This document shows, piece by piece, positions 14,401 to 27,300 of a DNA stretch of 64,000 nucleotides. A program made the position numbers and the translations under genes. How positions within the stretch are numbered: position 1 is the stretch's first letter; every line of letters begins with the position of its first letter. The notes under the pieces are model-generated. The model worked only from the letters and a program-made list of their open reading frames with translations, was not told where the DNA came from and ran no database searches. This DNA is from Adineta vaga (Eukaryota > Rotifera): contig CP075496.1 of NCBI GenBank assembly GCA_021613535.1, positions 3,472,001-3,536,000 on the forward strand, written 5' to 3'.

Positions 14401-17400
14401 AAGTCGGACAAGTTGAAGAAATTGATTTAACATCTCATGCAGATCCGACTTTAAAAGCATCGAGAAAGTAAGAAAATATTATTCTTATTTATATTTTAAA
14501 TTTCTTTTTTAGACCATTTCATGGTCTTTTTGTCGATATACGCAATAAATTACCATTTTACATATCAGATTTTACTGATTGTGCTAGTTTACAATGTATA
14601 GCAGCTACACTCTATTTATATCTGGTATGTCTTTGTTCGGTTGTCGCTTTCGGTGGTATGCTTGGCTCAGCAACAGAGAATTACATGGTAAGTTTCATTT
14701 CTATCTTCTATCGAAGCTTACAGATTGAAAAAACGAAAATAAAAACCACAACGATGAATATCATTTATTTTCATATATGGTTACAAATTATCAAACAGCT
14801 GACATGATTTCCCATTCATTCGACTTCAAAGCTTACGCCCAAGAATAATCTAAATATAGAGTTCATTGATATCACTCATTAAGTGTTTGAATTAATTCCT
14901 AAAAACGACATTGAATTTCAATTACTATTGCGTAGTTATTTGCATGAAATAATGTTCATTTTTTCGATCTCTTAGGCTACAATGGAATGTATTCTTGCGG
15001 CTTCAATTAGTGGTATCCTCTATGCTTTATTTTCTGGTCAACCATTGAATGTCCTTTCAGCAACAGGTCCAATGTTAATCTTAGAACGTATTATCGAACA
15101 TCTTTGCAAGTAAGTTAACTTATTTCTGCCGTTTTTTGTGCCAATTTTAACTTTACACGATGTTTTTCAAAGGGATTATCATATAAATTTTCTTGAATTT
15201 CGTTTATGGATTGGTGTTTGGATCTTTATTCTATTATTTATATTTGTCACATTTAATTTAAGCTTTCTTGTTAAATATATAACACGTTTTACTGAAGATT
15301 GTTTTGCATCCTTAGTTGCATTAATATTCATTTATGATGCCATACGAGAAATTTTAAAACTTCGTAAAACATATCCAATTAATTATAATATTAATGCTGT
15401 ATTAGATTACGCATGTTCATGTGTACTCACAGTAGGTCGTATGAATACAACAGGATCAGCGACTTCTACTGTACCTAATTATTTGTTTACTGCAACAACA
15501 TTAAATGAAACAGCTCAAATGGCATGTAAAGCAGCAGGTGGAAAGCTACTTGGTTCAGGTTGTTCAACACCCGTTTATCATCCGAATATATTCTTCTTTT
15601 CATTACTTCTTTTTATTTTTACCTTCTTTATTTGTATGTCTTTACAAGAATTTCGACAAAGTACATTCTTTCCAACGAAAGTAAGCGAGAAGATACGAAT
15701 TTTTACAGAATTGCTTTATGTTTTTTTCAAATTATTATTTAGATTCGAACAATTCTTGGAGATTTTTCTGTATTAATTGCAATTGTACTTATGTCAGGAT
15801 GGGATACTTATTTACATTTGAATACACCGAAATTGAAAGTTCCAACTGAATTTAAACCAACACGACCACTTGATCGTGGTTGGATCATACCATTTTTTGG
15901 TAAAAATCCGATGTGGACAATACCAATTGCTGTTATTCCTGCTTTAATTGCAACTATATTAATATTTATGGATCAGCAAATTACTGCTGTTATTATCAAT
16001 CGAAAAGAATTTAAATTAAAAGTAAATTAAAAGTTTTATTCATTGGAAGATTTCCATTTTCTTTTCATTAGAAAAAACTTGGGTATCATTTGGATTTATT
16101 TGTATTATCTATTTCAATTTTAATACAATCATTACTTGGTTTACCTTGGTTTGTTGCAGCAACAGTATTAGCATTAACACATGTCAATGCATTGAAAATT
16201 ATGAGTGAAAATTCAGCACCTGGAGAAAAACCAAAATTTGAAGGAATTCTGTAAGCAATTCGTGTGTATTTTATTTAGAGCTTATTTAAGAATTATCTTT
16301 GATTTTAGTGAACAACGTGTTAGTGCACTTCTTATGGCTATTTTAACTGGATTAAGTGTATTCTTTACTCAAGTTTTAAGTGTATGTATTGTGTACATGT
16401 GTTTATCTGAAACTAGAAATGATTAAGATACTATTGAAGGAGAAGACATGAGCTAAAATATTTTACTGTTATATGAATATGAATATTAAGACTGTTTTGT
16501 CCTGAAACAGAAAGGCTGAGCCACATATCTGAAAGGAAGTCAATTTTCATCATGCATTTTAATTTACTTTTTAATCACTGTCATATGAACATGACTTTCT
16601 ACATAGATGTGATAATTTATAAATAGGCTATAATTTCAAATACATGATTATCTCTCATTTCTTTTCGGTTAAATAGATTTTGTTGTTTTAGTACATACCA
16701 ATGCCTGTTCTTTATGGAGTTTTTATGTTCATGGGTGTTTCAGCTCTACGTAATATGCAAGTATGTTATTTTTAATTAAAATTTTTCTGCGTAATACATT
16801 TAATTATGTTACTTAGATTTTTGACCGAGTTTTATTAGTATTTATGCCACAAAAGCATCAACCGGATCATCCATATCTACGTCACGTTCGTATAACACGT
16901 GTTCATTTATTTACTGCCATACAAATTGTATCACTTGCTGGAATGTTTGCTGTAAAGAGTGTTAAATCAATTGCTATTGGTTTTCCATTACTGGTACGAA
17001 TTATTTCTAAATGAAAATGTTTTTTTCAAATTTTATTCTCAACTAGGTTCTTGCAACATGTTTTGTACGTAAATTAATGGATCGCGTGTTTACGCAAGAA
17101 GAACTCTTTTGGTTGGATGATATTTTACCTGGAAAAAATGTTGGTCGTGTTCGTCGTTTATCTGCTACTCGAAATGTTCATATACCAAAAGCAACAAATG
17201 ATTTACATAATGATGAATCATTAACAGTAAATTTTTCTTTTTGAAATTTTATTGAAATTTTGCAAATCATAATCATTTTCAGCCAGCACTTGATAGTTTT
17301 GAGATAAGTCCTTCTCGAAAGATACCAACAAAAAATCTACGAAGTATCAACGAGGTTTGTCGATTGATCATAGTTTTCTTGTTACAAAATTGGATCACTA

Positions 17401-17843
17401 AATTGCATGAGATACACATACACACGCATAATAGAAAGATTTTCTTTGATGCTCACTATGCATGATAAATCGATGTCTTCTTTTATCTAGATCATAGAAG
17501 ATCCATCAAAAAAACAGGATTACATGGATAATATTTATTCACCAACAAGTGATTCCGATCCATCACGTACTCCATTAATTGTTGTCACAGAAGCGCTACC
17601 ATCTGAGGAAACACCAGATACAAGTGTAAAGTCTTTTCTCTTTCTTTCTTTTTTCTCTAACATTTCATTGAAAAAAAACGACTAAAAAAAGCTGCTCATC
17701 TAAATTGGATAAGGAAAAATTCATTCTACTCATATGCACCTTATTGCTTATAGGTCACATTTTCTCACGTAAATAATCAAGCAAGAAAATCCATTGAAAA
17801 ACCAACGGTGACCTTTGTTGCTGGCCATCCTGAAGACGATTAA
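11457..17843 (+). CDS. SLC4 family Na+-coupled bicarbonate transporter
   Basis: An electrogenic or electroneutral Na+/HCO3- carrier of the plasma membrane, used for pH and CO2 handling. The cytoplasmic domain is typical of NBC/NDCBE proteins: 'ARWVRFEEIAENVLGRWSKP' near 13262, then 'SEWDPSIRIEPP' near 14270. The membrane domain follows, with 'TMECILAASISGILYALFSG', 'LNVLSATGPMLILE', 'YITRFTEDCFASLVALIFIY' and about a dozen hydrophobic segments. The third extracellular loop at about 15430-15570 has Cys residues and N-glycosylation sequons. I take the ATG at 11457 (MESERRSSIHLKPK) as start. It splices in phase 1 to the exon at 12605, giving 'RRHSDTDTMMRQSHQNETIE'. An ATGCC at 12452 followed by GTGAGT is an alternative. 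The C-terminal tail ends VAGHPEDD at 17843. Exact ion coupling and orthology within SLC4A4-A10 cannot be read from sequence alone. Confidence 0.88.
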
Positions 17844-17965
17844 ATATCGTTTGTAATAGAAATTATTTTCATCTACACTCTTCTTCTTTGCTTGCTTATT
17901 GCTTAATTAATAGATGAATAAAATTAAATCAGGAAATATTTGAAATAAATCTGCTCATTTTTTAG

Positions 17966-18064
17966 GAAGAAGCAGAACATTTAATGAATCGTGAACTTTC
18001 ATCCGATCAATATCATGATCATAATGGCAAATTGAGATATAAACCTGGCCCAACCTCTGTATAA
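17966..18064 (+). other. Alternative last exon of the SLC4 gene, with a PDZ-type C-terminus
   Basis: A clean acceptor (tttttag) precedes 32 open codons and a stop. The exon begins EEAEHLMNRELSSD and ends PGPTSV. It is phase 0, so it can replace the exon at 17754-17843, joining after '...ETPDTS' near 17625. The final T-S-V fits the class I PDZ-ligand pattern (S/T-x-hydrophobic). Vertebrate NBC genes also make splice forms that differ by a PDZ-binding tail, so a real alternative exon is plausible. Confidence 0.6.
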
Positions 18065-20115
18065 CAATATTGAAAACATTTTTTCCTCTTCAATCTTCTC
18101 AGTTTTCTGCTTATTATATCACGTTTATTCTCTAAATTTACGCAAATAGCTTCCATTTTGAATCGTTTTTTTTTCTATCACAGTAAATATTATATATCTT
18201 TTTTTCATTTCTTCAAAACAAAATATATTAGTTTACTTTAGTCATGATTGACTCCATCTCAATAAACTTGTTTAATATAATGATATCTTTAGTATGAAAG
18301 AATAATCAAATTCTATTGATAACATTCGAAAATCTCATAAAAAAACAAAAGAGAGTTTTATGAACGAAGAAAAGCTAAATAATTCCGCTTAATATATCAG
18401 CAATCCTTTATATTCGAACAATAAATCACCGAGATAAATAAAAACCAATCAAATATTTTCTTCTAAATGAAACGAAACTATGATTTCTTTTATAAACACT
18501 TTAATGCTATCATTCATGTCAGGGAATGTGAATATATGATGAACAAAACTTCGATGTTAGTATTGTTGAAAATTATTAATTAACTAATTTGAATGAATGA
18601 TCGTGCATAATAGAACAATTACTGTCAAATAAAATTGATCAACTATATAATATACATTATTTATCTGATGAGAAAGAACATAACATTTGAGATAAGTTTC
18701 TCTTCCAAATGTCAAATATAATTTTTACGAAGTCGGTCAAAAGAGTGAAAGTCAGATGATGCATATTTACTTTGTTAAGTAATCCATGTAATTTAAGTTA
18801 GTAGTTTTCTTATCTATATTATATAAAATATAATCCACCCCTCTCTCTCTCTCTTGTTCTCGTTAACAAATTACATATTCGAGGAAATATCAATCGTTAA
18901 TGCACTATCCAAGATGTTTTTTCTCATTCAGAATATAGAATTTACTGAAAGATCTGGGGAAAAAAAAGTTTTTTTCCTCTTTCGTTATATTAATCAAATT
19001 GACAAAGACAAGTCATGTTTCCGGTAAAAGTTTTTTGAAACATTCATTCTAACCTCTTCTTTTATCGTCGAACGCTGTTTTTATATTTATTAACTAGTGC
19101 AAATATCCTATCTGAAGAAGCAAAATAGATTATTAATGTGAACTCATCGTCTTTTCTATTTCTCGTTTTTAGACTCATAAAAGCATTTGCTTCATTCATT
19201 CATTCAATAGATTAGTTGTTTCGATGAGAATAAAGAAAAAAAACTGCCGATGTTAATAAGAGAAAATGACAATGTATGATAATATTTCACTGTTATCAAA
19301 ATAATTAGAACGCATCTTGTTTCTATCCTGTTCATTCATCAGGATATTCTTTCAAAGAAATGACTTGTTTTTTTCGCAGTATATGTGTTTGTAGGGACAT
19401 TGAATTAGTGTGTTCATTTATTTATATCGAATTCTATTTCTTCAACGACGCATAGGAGTTTCCATTTCTTCTTCTTTTTTTTTCCTTAGTCTCGAACTTC
19501 CCGTTCGCTTCTTCCTCTCCCATTATTCAATGTTGCGAACAAAGAAGAGGAACGAGAAAAGAAAAGCAAGAAAACGTTCTATATGAACGAAGAACGGGAG
19601 AGAAAAAACTTGATGAAAATAGCAAGAAAAAACCCGACTTCTGTCGAACTCACACGATCTAATAGCGAATAGAATAGCGATAGAAAGACGTGCGTTTTTT
19701 CTTTTTATTCACATATACACAGAACCTTTCCATTAAACAGCATGTCGAACTCAAAGAAAAAACACAACGAGCATCTTGTTTTGTTTAAAAAAAAATACAA
19801 AAGAAAGGAGACTTTTTTTGCTCTCTATTCAATTTCGAAGCCGTACACGCAAGAATATATTTTCTTTTCCTTACAGTCAAGTATTTTGGTAAGAAAGATA
19901 GTTTAATATTTCCTTTTTGCTGAAAGATATAAAAAGAAGAAAAAATGAAATAGCTTTTGGGAATAAAGATGATGAAATAGAATGATATATGGAAGAAAAC
20001 TAATATTTAGTTCTATAGAGATTAGAAATAATGAGAAAATGAAAGATTTTGGTTTGAAATTATTTATCGGATACTTTTTAGATATAACTCAACAGAAGAA
20101 AAAAAAGTTTAAGAT
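18065..20115. other. Intergenic spacer between the SLC4 and GPCR genes
   Basis: About 2 kb of AT-rich DNA with short purine and pyrimidine runs and stops in all frames. An AATAAA lies near 18261, shortly after the alternative SLC4 stop. I see no exon-like segment. The 3' part probably contains the receptor gene promoter and leader. Confidence 0.5.
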
Positions 20116-21675
20116 ATGTTTCCCATATTTAATCATAGTAATCATGGCCATATGCCGATTAATATCTCACATTTTGTAACCTATCTAACAAAATCTGCAG
20201 CGATTACCACAACAGCAACTCCAGGATCTATTCCATTGGAAAATCGAACACCAATCATGGCAGTAATTATTTCACTTTATGTACTTATATTTTTCTTTGG
20301 TATTACTGGAAATGCGCTTGTTGTTCGTAAGTACATTGGTCGATCCGATCAATTTTGGAAATCTTTGCTTTTTTATAAATAGTTGTCGTTTGTCGAAATA
20401 AAGCCATGCAAACAGTTACCAATGTCTTCATTACAAATTTAGCTCTTTCAGATATTCTAGTAAGAGATTCGAAATCATGTTTGACAAAGAAAAAAATCTA
20501 CTTAACTTTATTATTACTTTTCTAGATGTGTTGTTTAGCGGTACCATTTACACCTATCTCAGCCTATGGTAATACTTGGCATCTTGGAAAAGTTCTTTGT
20601 CATTTAGTACCAATGTCATTGGGTATATCAGGTAGGAATTTAAAACATATTTTACATAATAATTATTAATTGATTTTGAATAGTTTATGTTTCAACATTA
20701 ACATCATTAGCCATTGCTGTCGATCGTTATTTTGTGATTGTTCATCCATTTCGTTCTCGAATGCGTTTAGGTGTATGTGTATTATTAATTATTGTTATTT
20801 GGATTGTCGGTATATCAATATCGTTACCATTAGCAATCTATATGCGATTTGATAATGGTAAATGTGAAGTAAGTTAACGAAAATAAAAGAAAAAGAGAGA
20901 AAATTTTGGTTTCTATTTTTGAATCGTTTTTTCTTTTCATCTATAGGAATATTGGCCACAATATACATCTCGACGTTTTTTTAATTTTTCATCTTTAATC
21001 TTACAATATTTAATACCATTTTCCGTTATATCATTTAGTTATTATAAAGTTTGGGTTGCACTTGCACGTCGTTCATTACCGGGTCGTACACGAATACGTG
21101 AAGAAGTTGAAATCTGTCGTAAAAAACGAACAAATCGTATGCTTATTGCAATGGTTGTCATCTTTGCACTATGTTGGCTACCGTTAAATATCGTTCATAT
21201 GGTCGCAGAATTTCGTCGTCCAACATTAAATCATTACAAAGTTCTCTTTCTAAGTACACATGTTATTGCTATGTCATCAACAGTTTACAATCCATTTTTA
21301 TATTCCTGGTTAAATGATAATTTTCGAAAAGAATTTCAACAAATTCTACCATGTTTATTTAAAATGTGCTGGTGTTTTAATCGTCGTCGAACTAATAATC
21401 CATCAACACAATTATCAAATATTGTCGATGGAGATGTTTATGATCGTCCATCAACGTATCAATTGCCAGCGGAATCAACGATCGCAACCTATACTCAAAC
21501 CTGTCCGCATGTAAAAAACTCTTCATCAAATGGAAAATTGAATGGTGTACCAATGAAAAAACTTACCAATCAAGATATATGTCTCATTGCACCAACTGAT
21601 GATGCATCTGTACATTTAAATTCTCAACAAGAAACATTGTTTATGTCAACAAATATAACTTCAAATCATATTTGA
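20116..21675 (+). CDS. Neuropeptide GPCR, sNPF/PrRP-receptor-like (rhodopsin class)
   Basis: A seven-helix plasma-membrane receptor in five exons: 20116-~20329, ~20381-20460, 20526-~20630, ~20684-20869 and 20948-21675. TM1 contains the 'GITGNALVV' type Asn. TM2 reads 'TNVFITNLALSDIL', then 'CCLAVPFTPISAYG', close to short-neuropeptide-F and prolactin-releasing-peptide receptors. TM3 ends in an intact DRY ('AVDRYFVIVHPF'). The extracellular Cys pair is in 'VLCHLVP' and 'NGKCEEYWP'. TM6 has CWLP and TM7 has NPFLY, both intact. The N-terminus carries N-glycosylation sequons (NHS, NIS, NRT) and lacks a signal peptide, which is normal for this class. The C-tail of about 110 residues is Ser/Thr-rich, with a palmitoylation-type Cys cluster after TM7. 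The ligand is unknown; an NPY/NPF-type receptor is the alternative. Confidence 0.88.
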
Positions 21676-23099
21676 CATTGATACTTCTTCCTCTTCTTTT
21701 CTATTTGTGCCTTGTCATATTTAAATAAAAAACAATATCAATCATCGTTACGTGATTTTCTCTTCTTCTTCTTCTTCTGCTCTCTCTATATATTTTTGTT
21801 AGTTTGTTTCCTAATGAAATAAATAAAACTCATTCTCAATCGATGTATATTTGTTATGATTCGATTATGCGGCAAAAAATACGTTAATCAAATCAAATTT
21901 CTTCAACTAGTTATTTAATTCATCAAAGATTTTCCATAAACCGACGCAAAAAAAAAGTATTTATTTATTCATTTAACCGAATATGTTATTAGAAAGAAAA
22001 ATGAATGATTTGCATTCATTGAGTTCGTCGTTTTTTTCTTTTCTATTCTCGCGAGAGAATTTCGAAACCAATGACTTTATCTTAATTAGTATTCGAAACA
22101 ATATTTTCTTCAGAAAAATTCTATCTAATAGAATTCTCAAAGATTATCAATGAGACAATATTCAGGAAGTTCGTTTCTATTTTCTCACTTCGTGTCAGCA
22201 TGCATAATCGGATGAATAGAAAGGAAAAAACGAGCTAATTGATGACTTATATTTTTTAGGACATTTATTATAATCTAGTTCTTCTAATTAACGATCGATT
22301 AATTAGTTTAATGAATTCATTCATGTGAAAATCGATATAAATCGTTGGACTTTTCTTATATCATAAATGACAATATAGAAAGAAGAAGAAGAATGTGAGT
22401 AATTTATAGTTCACTGATAAGAATAGATTGGCTAGGAACATTAGAAATAGATATGAGTTTTCTGGATTTTATCATGAATGTCATTCTGACGTCCTTAAAC
22501 ATCAAGTACAAAAGCAAGAGGTTATATCTCGTTCTGTTGTTTATCCGTGTGAAATAAATATTATAAATAATTATCGTTTCATCTAACGAATCGAATAAAA
22601 TTCAAAACTTCTCATATAGAAAAAGACTATTTGATGCATATTCCAATAGATAGAATATCAAATATAAGTCCATATATTAATCCATCGATATTTTTCTTTT
22701 ATGAATATATATATTCAAGAGAATTTTTTGTAAATATTATTTTTTTGTTCTATCAACAGATGCAAATAATCATGGACAAAGACGAAAACAAATATCAAAT
22801 TTCTTTACTTTGTGATCTATGAAAACGATTGATACTATTAGATTGTCGAAAAAAGGAACAAAATATCTTCTTTCTTTTTTGCTAAAATTTCTTATTATTA
22901 AATTTCATATGATTCATTGTGTAGTTTATTAAAAGAAAGAGTCTTACGAACGTAGAATATGCCCTTTTCTTTCTTTTCCTTTTTTTTTTATAAATAATAC
23001 CAATAATGATTATTATAAAACTTGCAATGTTTTTTTTGCTCGTCGATATTCATTGAATGATTCATTCTATAAAGTCATAACGAAGCGAACGATTTGAAT
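21676..23099. other. Intergenic spacer after the GPCR gene
   Basis: AT-rich DNA with no recognised exon. A candidate polyadenylation signal (AAATAAATAAAA) lies near 21818. The remaining sequence has only short open frames of low complexity. Confidence 0.5.
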
Positions 23100-23462
23100 A
23101 TGCAACGATCTCGAAGTGAATATAATTTATTAAAAGCAAATACATATACCGATGATGATTCTGGTATTAGTAACGATTATGATTATTCATCATCAAGTGA
23201 TTTAAATTCATCACGAATGACACTTATCAATGAACCACGTTTAATAACTCAACAATCAAAACACATTCGTCAAACACCTTTTGTTCGATATACATCCGAT
23301 GGAATCATTGAACGTATTCGTCCAGTAACGATGAGAAATAGTCAAAATGGTGATTATATTATTTGTAATACTAAACGAGGCACATATATTGCTTATCGAA
23401 CACCAATTGTACCCATATGGGTCACACAGCTCGTACATGAAATTGAATTACGAGGAAAATAA
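23100..23462 (+). CDS. Orphan single-exon protein of about 120 residues
   Basis: An uninterrupted frame from ATG 23100 to TAA 23462. The codon choice and amino-acid mix look like the neighbouring real genes, not the surrounding junk frames. The N-terminal third is acidic and Ser/Tyr-rich ('TDDDSGISNDYDYSSSSD'). The C-terminal half is more structured ('FVRYTSDGIIERIRPVT', 'TKRGTYIAYRTPIVPIWV'). I see no signal peptide, membrane segment or family motif I recognise. It could be a small intracellular protein or the last exon of a longer gene, although no convincing upstream splice partner is visible. Confidence 0.5.
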   Translation: MQRSRSEYNLLKANTYTDDDSGISNDYDYSSSSDLNSSRMTLINEPRLITQQSKHIRQTPFVRYTSDGIIERIRPVTMRNSQNGDYIICNTKRGTYIAYRTPIVPIWVTQLVHEIELRGK

Positions 23463-24376
23463 AAGCAAATATGATTAATATATATACGATATCTAATGGG
23501 AATGCTTGGGATATTACTATAATTGATTGAATTTAAAAATATACGAACAAATGTACTTTTTAAGAAATATAAATATGTATAGATAGAGTTCTTTTTTGTT
23601 ATTTATGTTAATGGAAAAATTTGTGTGTGTGTGTGTGCTCAGCGTGCATGATAAATTTTCACTTAATTAAGAATAAAAATAACCAACTATATTCATTAAA
23701 AATATAAATTTAAGTTATAGTCAGGAGACGAGTGAATAAATTGTGAAAATTAATTTCGTATAAATAATAACAGAGAGTAGTACATAAATATATTTCATAT
23801 AGAATTCTTTGTATGAATATTAAACTTTGAATTGTAAATTTTCTGATTAAATCGGTAGAATCCGATTTACTTTAATAAATATTCTTAATTGAAATTTAAA
23901 AACAGACAGAAAGAAGAAAAAAAGAATCTGAGCTTTTACAAATTTGACACTTCAATAAAATCTCATTCCTAATATTAAATTACATACATGCACATGTAAA
24001 CAAAAGAGTGAGAGTGAGAGAGAGAGAGAAACCAAGAAGACAGAAATTCTTAGCACAATGAGCGAAAAGAGAGAAGAAGAAGTGAGGAGAAACAAAAAAA
24101 TAGGCCGAAAGAAAAAACACCTGGTTAGAAAAATAGTATCAAAAGACAGAATAGATATGTACAGACAATTCAAAGAGACAAAAATGACCATAAAAAGCTC
24201 TAGCAAGAATCAGAATTTGTTTGTTTTTTGTCTTGTAAAACATCACAATGAATTCGCTTTTTATCAGAGAATACTAATCTGGAGTTTTGTTATGTTTAGA
24301 ATTGAGAACAAAAAATAAAACAAATTGGTCACTGTGTTGACTAGATTGAATAGTTCTTTAGTTCAATCGACTCTTG
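23463..24376. other. Spacer between the orphan ORF and the LAR gene 3' end
   Basis: AT-rich sequence with a (GT)n run at 23622-23638 and a GA-rich run near 24008-24030. The frames at 24058-24318 (+) and 23952-24206 (-) are low-complexity Lys/Arg or Leu/Phe/Ser translations of simple-repeat DNA and are not credible genes. The region probably holds convergent 3' UTRs. Confidence 0.45.
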
Positions 24377-27300
24377 TCAAGATGATACAAAATTATCAAA
24401 CGAACCCAAATATTCCAATGCTGAACGATAACAAAATTGATATTGATCCTAAAAAGAATTCATCAATTAAATCGCTGTGTTTTATAATATTAGAGATTCT
24501 TTACTTCAGTTTGAACAAGTGCTGGTCGTTGTGTGCGTAGTAATTTCACCGTTTGAAAAACATCAACAACACCTTCATATCGTATTCGTTCAAGAACAAT
24601 ACTTAACGTTAGAAATACACCCGTTCGTCCTGCACCTATAGGAATCGAAAATAAATATATGTTTTATTTGATTTTTCAAAGAAATCATTACCAGCTGAAC
24701 AATGTACAACAATTGGTCCTTCTTGACCAAAACCTTCTTTTGTTTTATGAACTTGTCCAATGAAATCAATAAAACCTTCGCCAACTTTTGGTACACCTTG
24801 TTCAGGCCATTCAGTATAAAGAAAATGACGAACTGTTCGAGATTGTCCATCCTATTACGAAGGAAAACTTGAATATAATCAATTTTAAACATAAGCAAAT
24901 TTCTTACTCTTGAATCTGTCAATTTGAATTCACTTAATAAATATTGCGGCATATTATAAGCACCAACTGGATCAACAATAAAATATCCATAACGTGCTGA
25001 TCGATCTGTTGGCCAATATTGAACACATTTTTCTCTACCCATCTCTTTTAGCTTAGTTAACATAACAATTATTGTTACATTATGTTCCCAAATCATTCTC
25101 CAGAAATCATCGATTGTTTCTGTTAATGGTCCTTGAGTTGCAATATAACCATTCTTAAATCGATAACCCTATATGAAAAGAATTGATTATCTATTGGAAA
25201 CAACAATGTATTTAACTTACATCAATATAAGATGCATTAATATAATCAGATCCTTCGACCCCACGCACAGGTGATAGACATACTCGCGTATTTTCATCTA
25301 GAATGATAAAATTTTGATTCTTTTTTTTTTCGAAAAATAAAATTAACTTACAAGGAAGAATATTCACTAGACGATTTTTGAATTTATTAGCTGGATTATT
25401 TGCACTGAGAAATTTCGATGGTTGTGCTTTGATATTTGACAAACGCTAAACGAAGAATTCTATTCAATCTATTTCTTATTTTGTATTTATTTACTTTAAA
25501 TTCAAGTTCCATATCTGTTAATGAACTATCATTGATTGGTTGTAGTAATCGTTGTAAATGTGTCAATAAATTTCTTGCTAAAACTTCTGTTTGACCTGAT
25601 TGAATGGCTTCATTGATGGCTTCATAAATAAATATATATTGTTCTTCAGTTTGAACAATATAATTTCTATTTTGGAAAACAAAATACAATAAACTATGAG
25701 AGAATTTTCTATGCCTTACCGTTGTGCTCTGAGTAGGGTGACATGTCCATAGATATCAATGGTTTTCTCCTGTTTCAATCTTTCTAATAGAGCATCTACG
25801 ACAATAAAACAACCCGTACGACCGACACCAGCCGAACAATGTACAACTACAGGTCCAGCATCTATTGGATTAAGAACTTTAACGCGTCGAACAAACATTA
25901 AAAATGATGTGGCATGTTCTAATATTCCATGATCTATTCGATAACAAGCACGTTTTAAAATGAGAGAAAATCCCATGAAATATTTCATTCATACCTGGCC
26001 ATGCAGTAAATTGACAATGTCGAATTTCTCGTTTTTCAGGATGACCAGTCTTAATATGAAAAGGAAAACAAAGGTTCATTTGAATATTTTCTCATATAAA
26101 AATCTTACCCATGCTATAGTAAATGTTCGAATACTATACGATGAAAGTTCAATCAAATCTGTTAAAGTCACTTGAATTGATCCATAAATTTCTGTTCCTC
26201 TTGATGGCCAATATTGATCACATTTCAATCGATTTCTTTCTTCTAATTTAGTCATCATAACAATACAAGCTGAATTTGTTTCCCAAATCATTCGCCAAAA
26301 ATCTGCGAATGTATTTGGTAGGGGTCCTTGAGTTGCTATATATGCATTCTGTTTTCGATATCCATCGAGATAATTTGCATTGATATAATCACTTCCTGGT
26401 ATACCATCGATAGAATGAAGAATCACACGAGAATGATCATAAGCAATGACGTTTGCATAACGATTTTTCGGTTTATTATATTCATATTTCGAATTTTCCC
26501 AGGAAAATTGTTGACCTGGATCAATTGACTAAAAGAAAATATTCATGAAAAAAAACGATCTCTGATTTAAACAAGAACATGATGATTTACTTCATATTCT
26601 TGCGAGAATTTATAATTATCAGCAGCTTTTAAACGTTCGAGATGTTCACCAAATTCTTCGATATGTATTGGAGGATGAGCATTTACTGGTACTTCTTTAT
26701 TGATCGTATGATATGTATTTGATAGTTGTGTTCGTCGAAATTCAACAGGTTCATTGGATGATGCTGGTGAAATAGTCGATGGTAATATTGGCATTTGCAT
26801 TTCCATTGTTAAAACTTTTGGTGTTAAATCAAATGGTACGCATTCAGGTGGTGGTGTTAAAGGTTTCTTTTTTGTTCGATTATATTTCAATATAAATATT
26901 ATAATAATTAAAAGAATTAAAAAGATTAAAACTATGATTCCAAATATCCAAAGTAGATTATAGAATGTATCTTGATTTTGTGGTGGAACTAATTTTGGTA
27001 CTAGACTAACTTGTACGGTTGAACTTGATGTTGTAAGATTTTCTTTTTTACGATTAAAACCCCAAGAAACTAATTTGACTTTGCATACACTCATTAATGG
27101 AGAATTATTATAAACTCGATTATGAAATGGTTCCCAATCACGTGTTTCTTTACCATCACCTAACACGAATACTTCCGGTAATTGAGATTCATTAAATACA
27201 GCTGCTGTATAACAACATTCTCTTCGACCCTAGATAAAAAAACAACAACACGTGTTCGTGATGAAGAGAAAAAAAGGCAATTTTGTTTTTCTATACTTCT

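Noticed and set aside
24590-25096. A single 168-residue frame over the second phosphatase domain
   Set aside because: It reads through introns of the D2 domain. The real protein uses its first part, then splices to '[19 protein letters not shown]'.
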